Assembly (NCBI GenBank): GCA_005893305.1
Contig: VBOZ01000029.1
Coordinates: 1-52,127, forward strand
Origin: Candidatus Eisenbacteria bacterium
Lineage (GTDB): Bacteria; Eisenbacteria; RBG-16-71-46; SZUA-252
DNA: 52,127 nucleotides
Direction: 5' to 3'
In this document: positions 8,326 to 16,788 of the stretch, one piece after another
How positions within the stretch are numbered: position 1 is the stretch's first letter
Layout: each line of letters starts with the position of its first letter
Program-made: the position numbers and the translations under genes
Notes under the pieces: generated by a model
The model's input: only the letters and a program-made list of their open reading frames with translations
The model's database searches: none
Told to the model about the DNA's origin: nothing

Positions 8326-9741
8326 TTACGTGGCGAGCGGTGGTCGCTCGCGGTGGTGGTTCGTGCGCGTCTGATAGGCCTCGCCGAGGTCCAGTAAGAG
8401 TCCTTCCTCGAACGGCGACCCCATGATTTGAAACCCTGCCGGCATGTGTCCTTTGCCGAAACCGCACGGGAGCGCGATCGCCGGAAGGCCGCAGGCGTTC
8501 CCGACAGCCCCGACGGGATCGGCGTAGGGAAGCGTCTTGGTGAGATCCTCGTCGACGCGCGGCGCGACCGAGAGGAAGTTCGGCGTCACGATCACGTCGT
8601 ACTTTGCGTAGAACTCGGCCATCAGTCGCTGGAGCTCCGTCCGCATCCGCGACGCCTTCACGTAGTCGGCTCCGGTCAGAGAGCGGGTGACGTCGTTCTG
8701 GTAGGGGGCATAGGCATCGCGGAGCGTCCAGACCGAGCCGTCGCTGAAAAAGTTCTCGAAGGTCGAGAGCGCTTCCGCGTAGAGGATCGTGGTGGCCACC
8801 TCGCTGGCCGGGAATTCCGGCAGGGCCGCTTCCTCGATTTGGAGGCCCATCGCCTCGAGGTCGCGGACCGCCCCGTCGAAGGCATCCTTCACCTCGGGCT
8901 CGGCGCCTTTCGTTTTCGCGAAATCGATCGGGATCAGAGCGGCCCGGATGCGGCTGAAATCGGGCCTCTCCCGACCGAGCCGCACCGGCTCCGTCGACGC
9001 GCTGGGATCGTCCGGGTCGGCCCCCGCGATGGCCTGGAGAATCGTCCGGCAGTCGGACGCCGAGCGCGCGATCGGCCCGATCTTGTCGAGCGACCACGAT
9101 CCGACCATGCCGCCCGCGCGGCTCACCCGTCCGTACGTGGGACGGAGACCCGTGACGCCACAGAACGCGGAGGGGCAGAGGATCGAGCCCCACGTCTCGG
9201 TCCCGATCGCGAAGCCCGTGAGGCCGGCCGATACGGCGGCTCCGGAGCCGCTCGAGGATCCGCCCGTCCAGCGGTCGGGGTTCCACGGGTTTCGCCCCGG
9301 CCCTTGGAGCGAAGCGTCCGCGTACCGGTATCCGAGGCAGCCCGCGAACTCCACCATCGCGAGCTTGCCGAGGAGGATGGCGCCCGCGTCCCGGAGCTTC
9401 CGGACCACCGTCGCGTCCCGATCGAACATCTGGTCGCGGGTCGGCGTCGCGCCCCAGGTCGTCCGGATCCCCGCGGTCGCGAGGAGATCCTTCGCGCCGT
9501 ACGGCACGCCGTGGAGCGGTCCGCGGATCCGGCCGCTTCCGATCTCCCGCTCGGCTTCGCGGGCCTGCGTCAAGGCTACCTCCGGCGTCACCGTGGCGAA
9601 CGCGTTGAGCTTGGGACCGAATCGTTGGATCCGGTCGAGGTAGGCCTCCGTCAATTCGACGGGGGAGAGACGCCTCGAGTGCACCCGCTCGCCCAGCTCC
9701 GTGGCCGAGAGATAGAGAACGTCCTCGCCGATCCCGCTCAC
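8326..9741 (-). CDS. Amidase (amidase-signature family)
   Basis: Hydrolyses an amide bond. The GTG start at 9741 overlaps the stop of the upstream Tat-signal gene (GTGA) and has a GAGGAGG ribosome-binding site. The Ser-cisSer-Lys triad can be assigned: Lys84 in GVPYGAKDLL, cis-Ser162 in WTGGSSSGSG and nucleophile Ser186 in GTETWGSILCPSAFCG; the 24-residue distance between the two serines equals that of fatty-acid amide hydrolase. GTETWGSI replaces the more common GTDTGGSI, as in a subgroup of bacterial amidases. The 471 residues have no signal peptide of their own. It is not GatA: there is no GatB/GatC nearby. Substrate unknown. Confidence 0.92.
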   Translation of the reverse strand: MSGIGEDVLYLSATELGERVHSRRLSPVELTEAYLDRIQRFGPKLNAFATVTPEVALTQAREAEREIGSGRIRGPLHGVPYGAKDLLATAGIRTTWGATPTRDQMFDRDATVVRKLRDAGAILLGKLAMVEFAGCLGYRYADASLQGPGRNPWNPDRWTGGSSSGSGAAVSAGLTGFAIGTETWGSILCPSAFCGVTGLRPTYGRVSRAGGMVGSWSLDKIGPIARSASDCRTILQAIAGADPDDPSASTEPVRLGRERPDFSRIRAALIPIDFAKTKGAEPEVKDAFDGAVRDLEAMGLQIEEAALPEFPASEVATTILYAEALSTFENFFSDGSVWTLRDAYAPYQNDVTRSLTGADYVKASRMRTELQRLMAEFYAKYDVIVTPNFLSVAPRVDEDLTKTLPYADPVGAVGNACGLPAIALPCGFGKGHMPAGFQIMGSPFEEGLLLDLGEAYQTRTNHHRERPPLAT

Positions 9742-10034
9742 CGTTCCCTCCTCACGGCCCGGACGGCATGGAAGATCGATGCGGGCGGGCTCCCGGCCGG
9801 GAGCTTGAACGCGCGGACCACTTTCACCATGTCCGCGACCGACTTCTTCTGTACCTCGAGCTCCTTCCGGATGGCGGCGGTGAGGGGTCGATGCGCCGGT
9901 CCCGTGTCGGGATGCACCGCCGCGCGCGGTTTCGCGGCGCGGGCCGCGCCGAGCGGGGCAGCCGCGGCGGCCGCCGCTCCAGCGGCGAGTAGCCGAACGA
10001 ATCGACGACGGTCCATTCTGCTCAGCACGTCCAT
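9738..10034 (-). CDS. Tat-signal small protein, split-off N-terminal part of an exported amidase (inferred)
   Basis: Starts at ATG 10034 with a consensus AGGAGG seven bases upstream. The N-terminus has a twin-arginine motif (DRRRFVRLLAAG) and an Ala-rich hydrophobic core ending near ARAAKP, i.e. a Tat signal. The remaining ~65 residues end in a helix and a PPA stretch (KSVADMVKVVRAF, KLPAGSPPASIFHAV) that resembles the leader segment placed before the catalytic domain in many exported amidases, where one sees a helix, then a Leu/Pro turn and VPPA-type residues. Here this part is a separate cistron that overlaps the amidase start. I infer that the two polypeptides associate, possibly for export together. 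Function otherwise unknown. Confidence 0.75.
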   Translation of the reverse strand: MDVLSRMDRRRFVRLLAAGAAAAAAAPLGAARAAKPRAAVHPDTGPAHRPLTAAIRKELEVQKKSVADMVKVVRAFKLPAGSPPASIFHAVRAVRRER

Positions 10035-10178
10035 GCTCCAACCTCCTCTGGGTGCGTGGGGACGTGGAACGTAGCACCTTGACCCCGGGGCCGCTAGGGC
10101 GAGGCGAGAAGGGCTTCGCCCGCGCGTCCCGCCCGATTATCATCGCGGCGTGAGCACCAATTCCGGGGTCCGGGGGTA

Positions 10179-11435
10179 GTGAGCGGAACGCGCGTGGCGA
10201 TCGTCGGCGGGGGAGTGATCGGGCTCTCCTGCGCCTACTACCTCCTCGAGCGTGGCCATCGGGTCACCGTGATCGAGCGGGGAGCCCAGGGCCATGACTG
10301 CTGCTCCCTGGGCAACGCGGGATATATCTCGCCCAGTCATTTTCTGCCGCTTGCGGCTCCGGGGATCATGGGTCAGGCGATCCGCTGGATGGGGAATCCC
10401 GAGAGCCCGTTCTACGTCCCGCCCCGTCTCGATCCCGGGCTGATCTCCTTCGGCTGGCGATTCTGGCGGGCTTCGACTCCGAAACGCGCCCACGGGGCCG
10501 GCCCGCTCTTGCGCGATCTGAACCTCGCGAGCCGGGCGCTCTTTGTCGATCTCGCCGGGCGCACCCAGAACGAATTCGAGCTTGTCCAGGGGGGACTCCT
10601 GACGCTCTTCCAGACGGAGCGTGCCTTTGGCGAGGAGGCGCGGCACGCCGAGCGGGCGCGGCGGCTGGGGATGCCGGCCGAGGTGATGGATCCGGCCGGC
10701 GTGGCGGCACTCGAGCCCGAACTCACGCTGAACGCGATCGGGGGCGTCTACTATCGCCTCGACTCCCACGTCACGCCGGAGCGGTTCCACGCCGCGCTCT
10801 CGCGCCTTGTACGCGAGCGCGGCGGGACGTTCGAGTGGGGCGCCGAGCTCCGCGATTGGAAGCGGCACGGCCGCGTCGTGCGCGCCGCGGTGACGTCGCG
10901 GGGAGAAATCGAGGCCGATGAATTCCTCGTCGCTGCCGGGTCGTGGTCGTCCCGGCTGGTCCGCTCCCTCGGGCTCAAGCCGCCGCTCCAGCCGGGGAAG
11001 GGTTACAGCCTGACGTTGAGCTCTCCACCAGAGCGCCCGCGCCGCGCGGTGCTGCTGCAAGAGAGCCGCGTCGCTCTCACGCCCATGGGCCGCGCGCTCC
11101 GCGTCGGCGGCACGCTGGAGCTGGGCGCGTTCGACGGCCGGATCAGCCCGCCGCGGGTGCGGGGGATTCTGCGCTCACTCTCGCGGCATCTCCCGGCGTT
11201 CCAGCCCGAGAATTTCAACGGCACGAACGCTTGGTGCGGGCACCGTCCCTGCACGCCGGACGGGCTCCCCTACGTCGGGCGCTTCGAGCGGTTCGAGAAC
11301 CTGTCCGTCGCGACCGGGCACGCCATGATGGGGCTGAGCATGGCCCCCATCACCGGGAAGCTGATGGCCGAGCTGCTCTCGGGGGAGCCGCCCTCGATCG
11401 ACATCTCGGCGCTCCGCCCGGACCGTTACCGCTGA
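10179..11435 (+). CDS. D-amino-acid dehydrogenase-like FAD-dependent oxidoreductase (DadA family)
   Basis: Flavoprotein of the DAO fold that oxidises D-amino acids, or a related amine, passing electrons to the membrane. The FAD Rossmann motif VAIVGGGVIGLSCAYYLL is at residues 6-23 and VTVIERG follows at the end of the second strand; SLGNAGYISPSHFLPLAAPG matches the DadA-specific N-terminal loop, and the C-terminal FAD motif includes WCGHRPCTPDGLPYVG and ATGHAMMGLSMAPITGKL. At 418 residues it has full family length. It begins with GTG at 10179 and overlaps the next gene by one base (TGATG). Its true substrate (D-amino acid, opine, proline-like) cannot be told from sequence. Confidence 0.88.
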   Translation: MSGTRVAIVGGGVIGLSCAYYLLERGHRVTVIERGAQGHDCCSLGNAGYISPSHFLPLAAPGIMGQAIRWMGNPESPFYVPPRLDPGLISFGWRFWRASTPKRAHGAGPLLRDLNLASRALFVDLAGRTQNEFELVQGGLLTLFQTERAFGEEARHAERARRLGMPAEVMDPAGVAALEPELTLNAIGGVYYRLDSHVTPERFHAALSRLVRERGGTFEWGAELRDWKRHGRVVRAAVTSRGEIEADEFLVAAGSWSSRLVRSLGLKPPLQPGKGYSLTLSSPPERPRRAVLLQESRVALTPMGRALRVGGTLELGAFDGRISPPRVRGILRSLSRHLPAFQPENFNGTNAWCGHRPCTPDGLPYVGRFERFENLSVATGHAMMGLSMAPITGKLMAELLSGEPPSIDISALRPDRYR

Positions 11436-13456
11436 TGCCGCGTCGCCTGGCGAGACGCCCAGCGGCGCCGGGCCGCGCCGCGCCGGGCCGCGCCGCGCCG
11501 GGGCCACCCGCACCGCCCTGGGCGCTCATCGCGCCAGCGGTCCTCGCGTTGATCCTCGTCCTGCCCACGTTCTCGTTCACGTACCTCTTCGATGACTATG
11601 ATTTTTTGGGGAGGGCGCAGAGCTTTCAGCTGAGCCAGCTGACCCCGGACCCGGGCACGCTCTTTTACCGGCCGCTCTCTCGCGAGATCTACTTTCGCGT
11701 CCTCTACCTGCTCGACCCGAACCAGCCCCTCTGGGGCCACTTGGCGAACGCGATTCTCCTGGTCGCGGCGATCCTCCTCTTGAGCTCCATCACGAGAAAG
11801 CTCGCGGGCCCACGCGCTGGGTACGTCGCGGGGACCTCCTTCGCCGCCCTGGGCGCCATCCCGATCCTTGTCGGCTGGGCGAGCGGCAGCCAGGATCTCC
11901 TGGCCATCGTCTTCGTCCTGGCGGCTCTCGCAGCGCAGCTCTCGAACCGGCCGGTCGTGGCGATGATTGGAATGGCCTGCGCGCTCCTCTCCAAGGAGAC
12001 CGCGGTCGCGTTCGTTCCCGCGATCGCGCTCGCGCGCTGGGTCGTGGGCGAGCGGCCCTACAAGCTCGGTACAAGCCTCATCGGATTCGGCCTGCTGGTC
12101 GCAGCGTGGGGCGCGGCTCACCCCGGGATCCGGCTCCTCCTGTCGACCGGCATGGAGAGCGGGGGCCCGAGCGCGGCGTACTTGACGTGGAGCGGGGCAG
12201 ACCGCTGGGCCTCGCTCGTCAAGGGCCTCGCCACGCTCGGGAACCTGCCGATCAGCGGGCCGGGCACGCCCTGGCCCGGCGAGCGGAACCCAACGCTCGC
12301 CGTCGCGGCCGCGGTCGTCCTGTTCGGGTTCTGGACGACGTGGCGCTTTCGCGCCGGATCGTTCGACAGGGGAACCGCGCAGGGTGGGATCGCTCCGGCG
12401 CCGCGCCTCGTCGCCCTTTCGCTATTCCTCGCGATCCCGCCGCTTCTGCTGGTCAGCTTCCTCGTGCGCTACTGGCAGCCCTACTACCTCTCCCTGGCCG
12501 CGATCGGTACGTCGATGCTTTTGGGGATCGGGCTCGCGCGCCTCCCGGCGCTTGTGGCGGCCGCGCTCGCCCTGGGATTTCTCGCGTTGGGGATCTGGTG
12601 CCGGGGGATGGATCTCGGGCCGGGGGTTCCGACCGAGCGCACCGTGCGGCCTCCGATGGAGCGGCTCCGTCGTGCGGAGGCCGAATTCCGAAAGCGCTTC
12701 CCGCGGATCGACTCGCCCGCTCACGTCTACGTCTCCGTCTACGCGCCGGAGGACAAAGCCGTCTCGATGCACTTGTTCCGATTCCAGGTGCTCCGGATCT
12801 GGTACCGGAACCACTCCGTCGACACGATGCACCCGGAGTGGCGCCGTCCGGATCCGCCCGAGGAGCGGCTGGCCTGGGTTGCGCCGGACATGAGCGTCCA
12901 TGAGATCGATCCCAGGACGCTCGAGACGCGGCCTGCCCTCGCCGATTCCAGCTCGTACGAGTACGGCGCCACACTGCGCGCGTACGCCCAGGGGCTCGCC
13001 GCGTCGGGGCACACCGACCGCGCCGTGGAGATTCTTCTCCGGATGCCCGCTCCCGATCCGCTCGTGGCGGCGGTTCACCGCCGGCTCGCCGCGGCCCTTC
13101 TCCTCGCGGATGGAAGAGAGGCCGAGGCGGCGAAGCTCCTCCGAGCCACCCCACCGCTCGATCGAGAGGATGCCCTCGACGTGGCGGGGATGTTCCTTTC
13201 GAACCCGGCGCGGAGGGACATCGACGCTCCCGTTCTCGCCGCGCTGGGCCTCGCACCCGCGGACACTGCGGCCGTGCGCGGCGTGATGAGAAAGGTCGCG
13301 TTGACCGGCCGGCGGGAGGCGACGATCCGCTTCGCCCACCGCCTGCTCGCGATGACGCCGGGGGATTGGGAGGCGGAGGCGCTCCTCCGCTGGCTGCGGC
13401 AGGGGGCGGAGTCGAAGCGCGTGACGGTCCCCGTGGTCGCGGATTCCCTCTGGTGA
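11435..13456 (+). CDS. Large integral membrane protein of the GT-C/TMTC-like type
   Basis: The ATG at 11435 overlaps the upstream stop; the frame stays open further upstream, but that part is a shadow of the dehydrogenase gene. After a low-complexity APGR-rich start the protein has a membrane segment (about residues 33-52) ending in LFDDYDFLGR, a short motif with adjacent acidic residues as in GT-C lipid-linked-sugar transferases, and FYRPLSREIYF, typical of TMTC-like proteins. About ten hydrophobic segments run to residue ~400, followed by a ~270-residue soluble region with helical repeats. The probable role is glycan transfer from a polyprenyl-phosphate sugar outside the inner membrane. 673 residues. 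Confidence 0.7.
   Translation: MPRRLARRPAAPGRAAPGRAAPGPPAPPWALIAPAVLALILVLPTFSFTYLFDDYDFLGRAQSFQLSQLTPDPGTLFYRPLSREIYFRVLYLLDPNQPLWGHLANAILLVAAILLLSSITRKLAGPRAGYVAGTSFAALGAIPILVGWASGSQDLLAIVFVLAALAAQLSNRPVVAMIGMACALLSKETAVAFVPAIALARWVVGERPYKLGTSLIGFGLLVAAWGAAHPGIRLLLSTGMESGGPSAAYLTWSGADRWASLVKGLATLGNLPISGPGTPWPGERNPTLAVAAAVVLFGFWTTWRFRAGSFDRGTAQGGIAPAPRLVALSLFLAIPPLLLVSFLVRYWQPYYLSLAAIGTSMLLGIGLARLPALVAAALALGFLALGIWCRGMDLGPGVPTERTVRPPMERLRRAEAEFRKRFPRIDSPAHVYVSVYAPEDKAVSMHLFRFQVLRIWYRNHSVDTMHPEWRRPDPPEERLAWVAPDMSVHEIDPRTLETRPALADSSSYEYGATLRAYAQGLAASGHTDRAVEILLRMPAPDPLVAAVHRRLAAALLLADGREAEAAKLLRATPPLDREDALDVAGMFLSNPARRDIDAPVLAALGLAPADTAAVRGVMRKVALTGRREATIRFAHRLLAMTPGDWEAEALLRWLRQGAESKRVTVPVVADSLW
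11465..11502 (+). repeat. 15-base tandem repeat inside the coding start
   Basis: Two and a half copies of a 15-base GC-only unit (11465-11479, 11480-11494, then partial) encode the repeated APGRA peptide at the N-terminus of the membrane protein. Such repeats are prone to slippage, but the frame is intact. Confidence 0.7.
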
Positions 13457-13460
13457 CCCG

Positions 13461-14639
13461 ATGACCTTCGGCCGCGCGATGCTCGATCAATGGCTCCTGG
13501 ATCCCGACGTCATCTACCTGAATCACGGCACGGTGGGCGCGACGCCCAGGCGCGTGCTCGCGAAGCAGCAGGCCATCCGCGACGAGATCGAGCGTCGGCC
13601 CTCGCAATTTCTCCTTCGGGAGCTGACGGGCGTCGCGCCCGTTGGGATGCCCCGGAGCGAGCCGCCTCTGCTCCGGGCGGCCGCGGCCGAGGTGGCGCCC
13701 TTCGTGGGCGCGAAGGGCGAGGACTTCATGTTCGTGGAGAACGCGACGACCGGGGTCAACGCGGTGCTCCGCTCGCTTGATCTGCGTGAAGGCGACGAGG
13801 TGTTGATCACCGACCACGTCTACGGCGCGGTCGCGAAGATCGCCGCGTTCGTCACCCGACCGCGTGGCGCGCGGGTCCGATCGATCGAGCTGCCCTACCC
13901 GGTCCCGGGCCCTGACGCCGTCGTTGCGGCCGTCCTCGCCGCGATCGGTCCACGGACGCGGGTCCTCATCGTCGAGCACGTCACGTCGGAGAGCGCGCTC
14001 GTGCTCCCGGTGCGGGAGATCGCGTCGGGCTGCCGCGCGAAGGGAGTTCGGGTCCTCGTGGACGGCGCGCACGCGCCCGGCGCTCTGCCGCTCGACGTTT
14101 CCTCACTCGGGGTCGACTGGTACTCGGCCAACCTCCACAAGTGGGCCTTCACGCCCCGCGCGTCGGGATTTCTGTGGGTCGCCCCGGAACGGCGCGAGGG
14201 GCTCCATCCGACCGTGATCTCGTGGGGACTGGGTCAAGGGTTGAGCGCCGAATTCGATCTGACGGGGACGCGCGATCCGTCGCCGTTTCTCGCGGCTCCC
14301 GAGGCGATCGCGTTCTTCCGGAGCCTGGGCGTCGAGGCGGTGCGCGCGTACAACCACGGCCTGGCGTGGGAATCGGCGCGGCACCTGAGCCGCCGGTGGG
14401 GAACGAAGCTGGGGATGGAGGAGCAGATGGTCGGCACCATGGCGACGGTCCAGCTTCCGGATCGCATGGGCTCGACGCCGGAGGACGCCGCGCGCCTCAG
14501 GGACGCGCTCCTCTTCGAGGACCGGATCGAGATCCAGCTACACGCCTGGCGCGATCGCCTCTGGGTGCGGGTGTCCGCGCAGGTTTACAACGACGTGAGG
14601 GACATCGAGCGGCTGGCCGCCGCCGTCGAGGCTCGCTAG
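13461..14639 (+). CDS. PLP-dependent class V aminotransferase (isopenicillin-N-epimerase-like)
   Basis: Pyridoxal-phosphate enzyme of fold type I. The N-terminus YLNHGTVGATPRRVL is the substrate and phosphate loop of the isopenicillin epimerase/cysteine desulfurase group; ENATTGVNAVLRSL forms the cofactor phosphate-binding turn; VDGAHAPGALPLDV supplies the Asp that contacts the pyridine ring; the Schiff-base lysine is Lys227 in YSANLHKWAF. No catalytic Cys loop of cysteine desulfurases is visible, so epimerase, lyase or transaminase activity is more likely. 392 residues, complete. It starts four bases after the upstream stop, so the three plus-strand genes from 10179 probably form one operon with an amino-acid theme. 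Confidence 0.9.
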   Translation: MTFGRAMLDQWLLDPDVIYLNHGTVGATPRRVLAKQQAIRDEIERRPSQFLLRELTGVAPVGMPRSEPPLLRAAAAEVAPFVGAKGEDFMFVENATTGVNAVLRSLDLREGDEVLITDHVYGAVAKIAAFVTRPRGARVRSIELPYPVPGPDAVVAAVLAAIGPRTRVLIVEHVTSESALVLPVREIASGCRAKGVRVLVDGAHAPGALPLDVSSLGVDWYSANLHKWAFTPRASGFLWVAPERREGLHPTVISWGLGQGLSAEFDLTGTRDPSPFLAAPEAIAFFRSLGVEAVRAYNHGLAWESARHLSRRWGTKLGMEEQMVGTMATVQLPDRMGSTPEDAARLRDALLFEDRIEIQLHAWRDRLWVRVSAQVYNDVRDIERLAAAVEAR

Positions 14640-14661
14640 CCGCCCCACGCCCGGCCGGGCG

Positions 14662-14680
14662 GGGGAGCGATCCGCTCCCC
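14662..14680. terminator. Hairpin between convergent genes
   Basis: A perfect 8-base inverted repeat (GGGGAGCG / CGCTCCCC, loop ATC) lies between the aminotransferase stop and the convergent beta-barrel gene; just left of it is another self-complementary GC stretch. There is no T-run, so it is a stem-only, possibly bidirectional, terminator. Confidence 0.45.
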
Positions 14681-14706
14681 GCGCGTCCGAAACCGCTCGC
14701 TCTGTA

Positions 14707-15306
14707 CTATTTCGTATGCCAGGGGAAAACCGAGAGGCCCACGCCCGCCAGCACCCGGTTCGCGCTCGCGTTGAATTCCCCGTCCGCGTTGCTCTCGTGC
14801 TGGTACCCCAAGCTCATGTTCACCGAGGCGGTCGATCCGACCAGAACCCGGATGCCGCCCGTGACCATCGGAGCAAGCACCGCGGTTTGGTCGAGCGCGA
14901 ATCCGCCGTAGAAGAGCGCGCCGAATCCGACGTTCGCGTACGGGATCACGTTGCCGGCCGAATTGAAGTTGTACGTGAGCCCGGCCGAGGCGCCGAGCGC
15001 CGTGTCGCTGTTTCCATTCACCGACTGGTGCCGCGTCAAGAGGGCTCCCGTCACCTCGTAGTGCCTCGAGACGCAGAATCCCACCGTCGGCGCGATGTCG
15101 AGCCTCGTCGACGTCTCGACGTTCCCGTAGCCCTCGCGCTTAAAGTTCTGATGGCTGAAGGACACCGACGGCGAGAACTCCACCGAGCCCTCGGAGAGTT
15201 GATTGCCCGTCGCCGAGGGCGGACTGCCAGCCGCCGAAAGCGGAACCGCGAGCAGCGCCATCACGATCGGCACCGCGAGCCTCAAAGCCTGCGCCAGCGC
15301 TTTCAT
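14707..15306 (-). CDS. Small outer-membrane beta-barrel protein
   Basis: Starts at ATG 15306 with AAGGAG about eight bases upstream; the frame remains open further upstream but only as an antisense shadow of the di-haem gene. A signal peptide is clear (LRLAVPIVMALLAVPLSAAG). The mature ~170 residues alternate polar and hydrophobic positions with Tyr/Phe-Gly turns (VEFSPSVSFSHQNF, SAGLTYNFNS, YANVGFGALFYGGF, NMSLGYQHESNADGEF), consistent with an eight-stranded OmpX/OmpA-type barrel; it ends with a compact VGLSVFPWHTK. No active-site residues are visible. It is divergent from the di-haem gene; no close functional hint. Confidence 0.8.
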   Translation of the reverse strand: MKALAQALRLAVPIVMALLAVPLSAAGSPPSATGNQLSEGSVEFSPSVSFSHQNFKREGYGNVETSTRLDIAPTVGFCVSRHYEVTGALLTRHQSVNGNSDTALGASAGLTYNFNSAGNVIPYANVGFGALFYGGFALDQTAVLAPMVTGGIRVLVGSTASVNMSLGYQHESNADGEFNASANRVLAGVGLSVFPWHTK

Positions 15307-15474
15307 GGGTATCGCTCCTTCCTCGTTGTGTCTGTTTGGATGGATCGAGCCGCGGCCGGGAATGGCGCGGCATCCCCCGCCGGGCAGGATGGAGCAAAAT
15401 CCGGGCCCGCGATATTGGCCCACCTCTTGCGACGCTGACGCTCGGGTTTCTCCGCATTGCTCGAGGGGGGTGTA

Positions 15475-16788
15475 ATGCCGACGTCGTATTCCTTTCACGA
15501 CACATTGATTGCGGCCCCATTCCGCGGCCGAGAGGGAGGGCGGGGCCAGAGGCGCGTCTCGGGCGGCGGTCGGGGACAGAGAGGGTGCGACCTCGCCGCC
15601 ATTGCGATTTGCGTTCTCGCGATCGTCGGCGTGGGCTGCGACAAGCTGCTGACGTCGCCGCCGGCGCTGGGTGAGCGATTCGATCAGCCGATCCAGGGAC
15701 TGGACAACGGGGAGCTTGGCGATTTCCAGGATGGGCAGGTCCAGTTCCGGCGCGCGTTCACCATCGCCGAAGGGCTGGGCCCGATCTTCAACAACGTCTC
15801 CTGCGCGTCGTGCCACAGCGGTGACGGCCGTGGCATCCCCGGGAACATCCTCGTCCGGTTCAGCCGTGGGACGGATCTGGTGATCGGGGAGGGCGGGCCA
15901 CAGATTCAGGACAAAGCGATTCCTGGCGCGGTCGCCGAGCACCTGCCGGCCGGCGTCGACGTATCGCGGCGCATGCCGCCCGCGGTGTTCGGCGTGGGCC
16001 TGATCGAGGCGCTGACCGATTCCGTGATCCTCTCGCACGCCGACCCCGGCGACGCGGATGCCGACGGAATCTCGGGTCGCGCCAACATGGTCACTCCGCC
16101 TTCCTACGTCCCGGCCTCCGAGCCGGGCGCCGGACCGGGCCTCCGGGTCGGCCGGTTCGGGCGCAAGGCGGCGGTCACGTCCCTCTTCCAGCAGACGGTC
16201 ACGGCGTACCACCAGGACATGGGCGTCACGTCTCCGGCTCTGCCCGACGAGAACGTGAACCCGCTCGCGCCGGCGGGGCTCCCGGATCCCGACCGCGCTC
16301 CCGATCCCGAAGTGAACGGAGGGCAGGTCAACGACGTCGAGCAGTACATGCGCATGCTCGCGCCCCCGACCCCCGGCGAGTGGACGGACCAGCGCCGCCG
16401 TGGGCAGACGCTCTTCGCGTCGGCGCGGTGCTCGGCCTGCCACATCCCGACGATGCGGACCGGAGCGCACGAGATCGAGGCGCTCTCGAATCGAGACGTC
16501 ACGCTCTACTCCGACCTACTGCTCCACGACCTGGGTCCCGGGCTCGCGGACAATCGCCCTGACGGCGACGCCGACGGCCAGGAATGGCGGACGGCCCCCC
16601 TCTGGGGTCTGCGCATCGCGCGGGAGTTCCTGAACGGCCAGCTCTTCCTCCTCCACGACGGGCGCGCCCACAGCGTGGACGAGGCGATCCGCCTTCATGG
16701 CGGGGAAGCCGCCTCGGCGCGCGACGCGTTCCTCGCCATGCCGCCGGCGGACCGCGCGGCGGTTCTCGATTTCGTGGAGTCCCGATGA
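15475..16788 (+). CDS. Di-haem DHOR-type oxidoreductase lipoprotein (DUF1111 family)
   Basis: Start chosen at ATG 15475 because GAGGGGGG lies just upstream. A hydrophobic stretch (AIAICVLAIVGVGC) ends in a lipobox-like Cys at about residue 43, so the protein is probably anchored by lipid in the periplasm. Two c-type haem motifs are present, CASCH at about residue 109 and CSACH at about 322, together with the family sequences AEGLGPIFNNVSC, MPPAVFGVGLIEAL and LHDLGPGLADNRPDGDADG. The DHOR family is often described as thiol or peroxidase-like oxidoreductase, although its reaction is unsettled. It overlaps the following porin gene by four bases (ATGA), so the two likely work together at the outer membrane. 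Confidence 0.92.
   Translation: MPTSYSFHDTLIAAPFRGREGGRGQRRVSGGGRGQRGCDLAAIAICVLAIVGVGCDKLLTSPPALGERFDQPIQGLDNGELGDFQDGQVQFRRAFTIAEGLGPIFNNVSCASCHSGDGRGIPGNILVRFSRGTDLVIGEGGPQIQDKAIPGAVAEHLPAGVDVSRRMPPAVFGVGLIEALTDSVILSHADPGDADADGISGRANMVTPPSYVPASEPGAGPGLRVGRFGRKAAVTSLFQQTVTAYHQDMGVTSPALPDENVNPLAPAGLPDPDRAPDPEVNGGQVNDVEQYMRMLAPPTPGEWTDQRRRGQTLFASARCSACHIPTMRTGAHEIEALSNRDVTLYSDLLLHDLGPGLADNRPDGDADGQEWRTAPLWGLRIAREFLNGQLFLLHDGRAHSVDEAIRLHGGEAASARDAFLAMPPADRAAVLDFVESR

Noticed and set aside
8326-9741. Amidase as GatA of the Glu-tRNA(Gln) amidotransferase
   Set aside because: No GatB or GatC is adjacent, the Ser-loop sequence GTETWGSI is not the GatA type, and the partner is a Tat-signal protein.
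10943-11434. Extension of the GT-C-like protein through the dehydrogenase gene
   Set aside because: It is out of frame with a conserved flavoprotein, and the ATG at 11435 overlaps the upstream stop as in a normal operon.
15307-16470. Long minus-strand extension of the barrel protein gene
   Set aside because: It lies antisense to the di-haem gene, and the signal peptide with AAGGAG sets the start at 15306.
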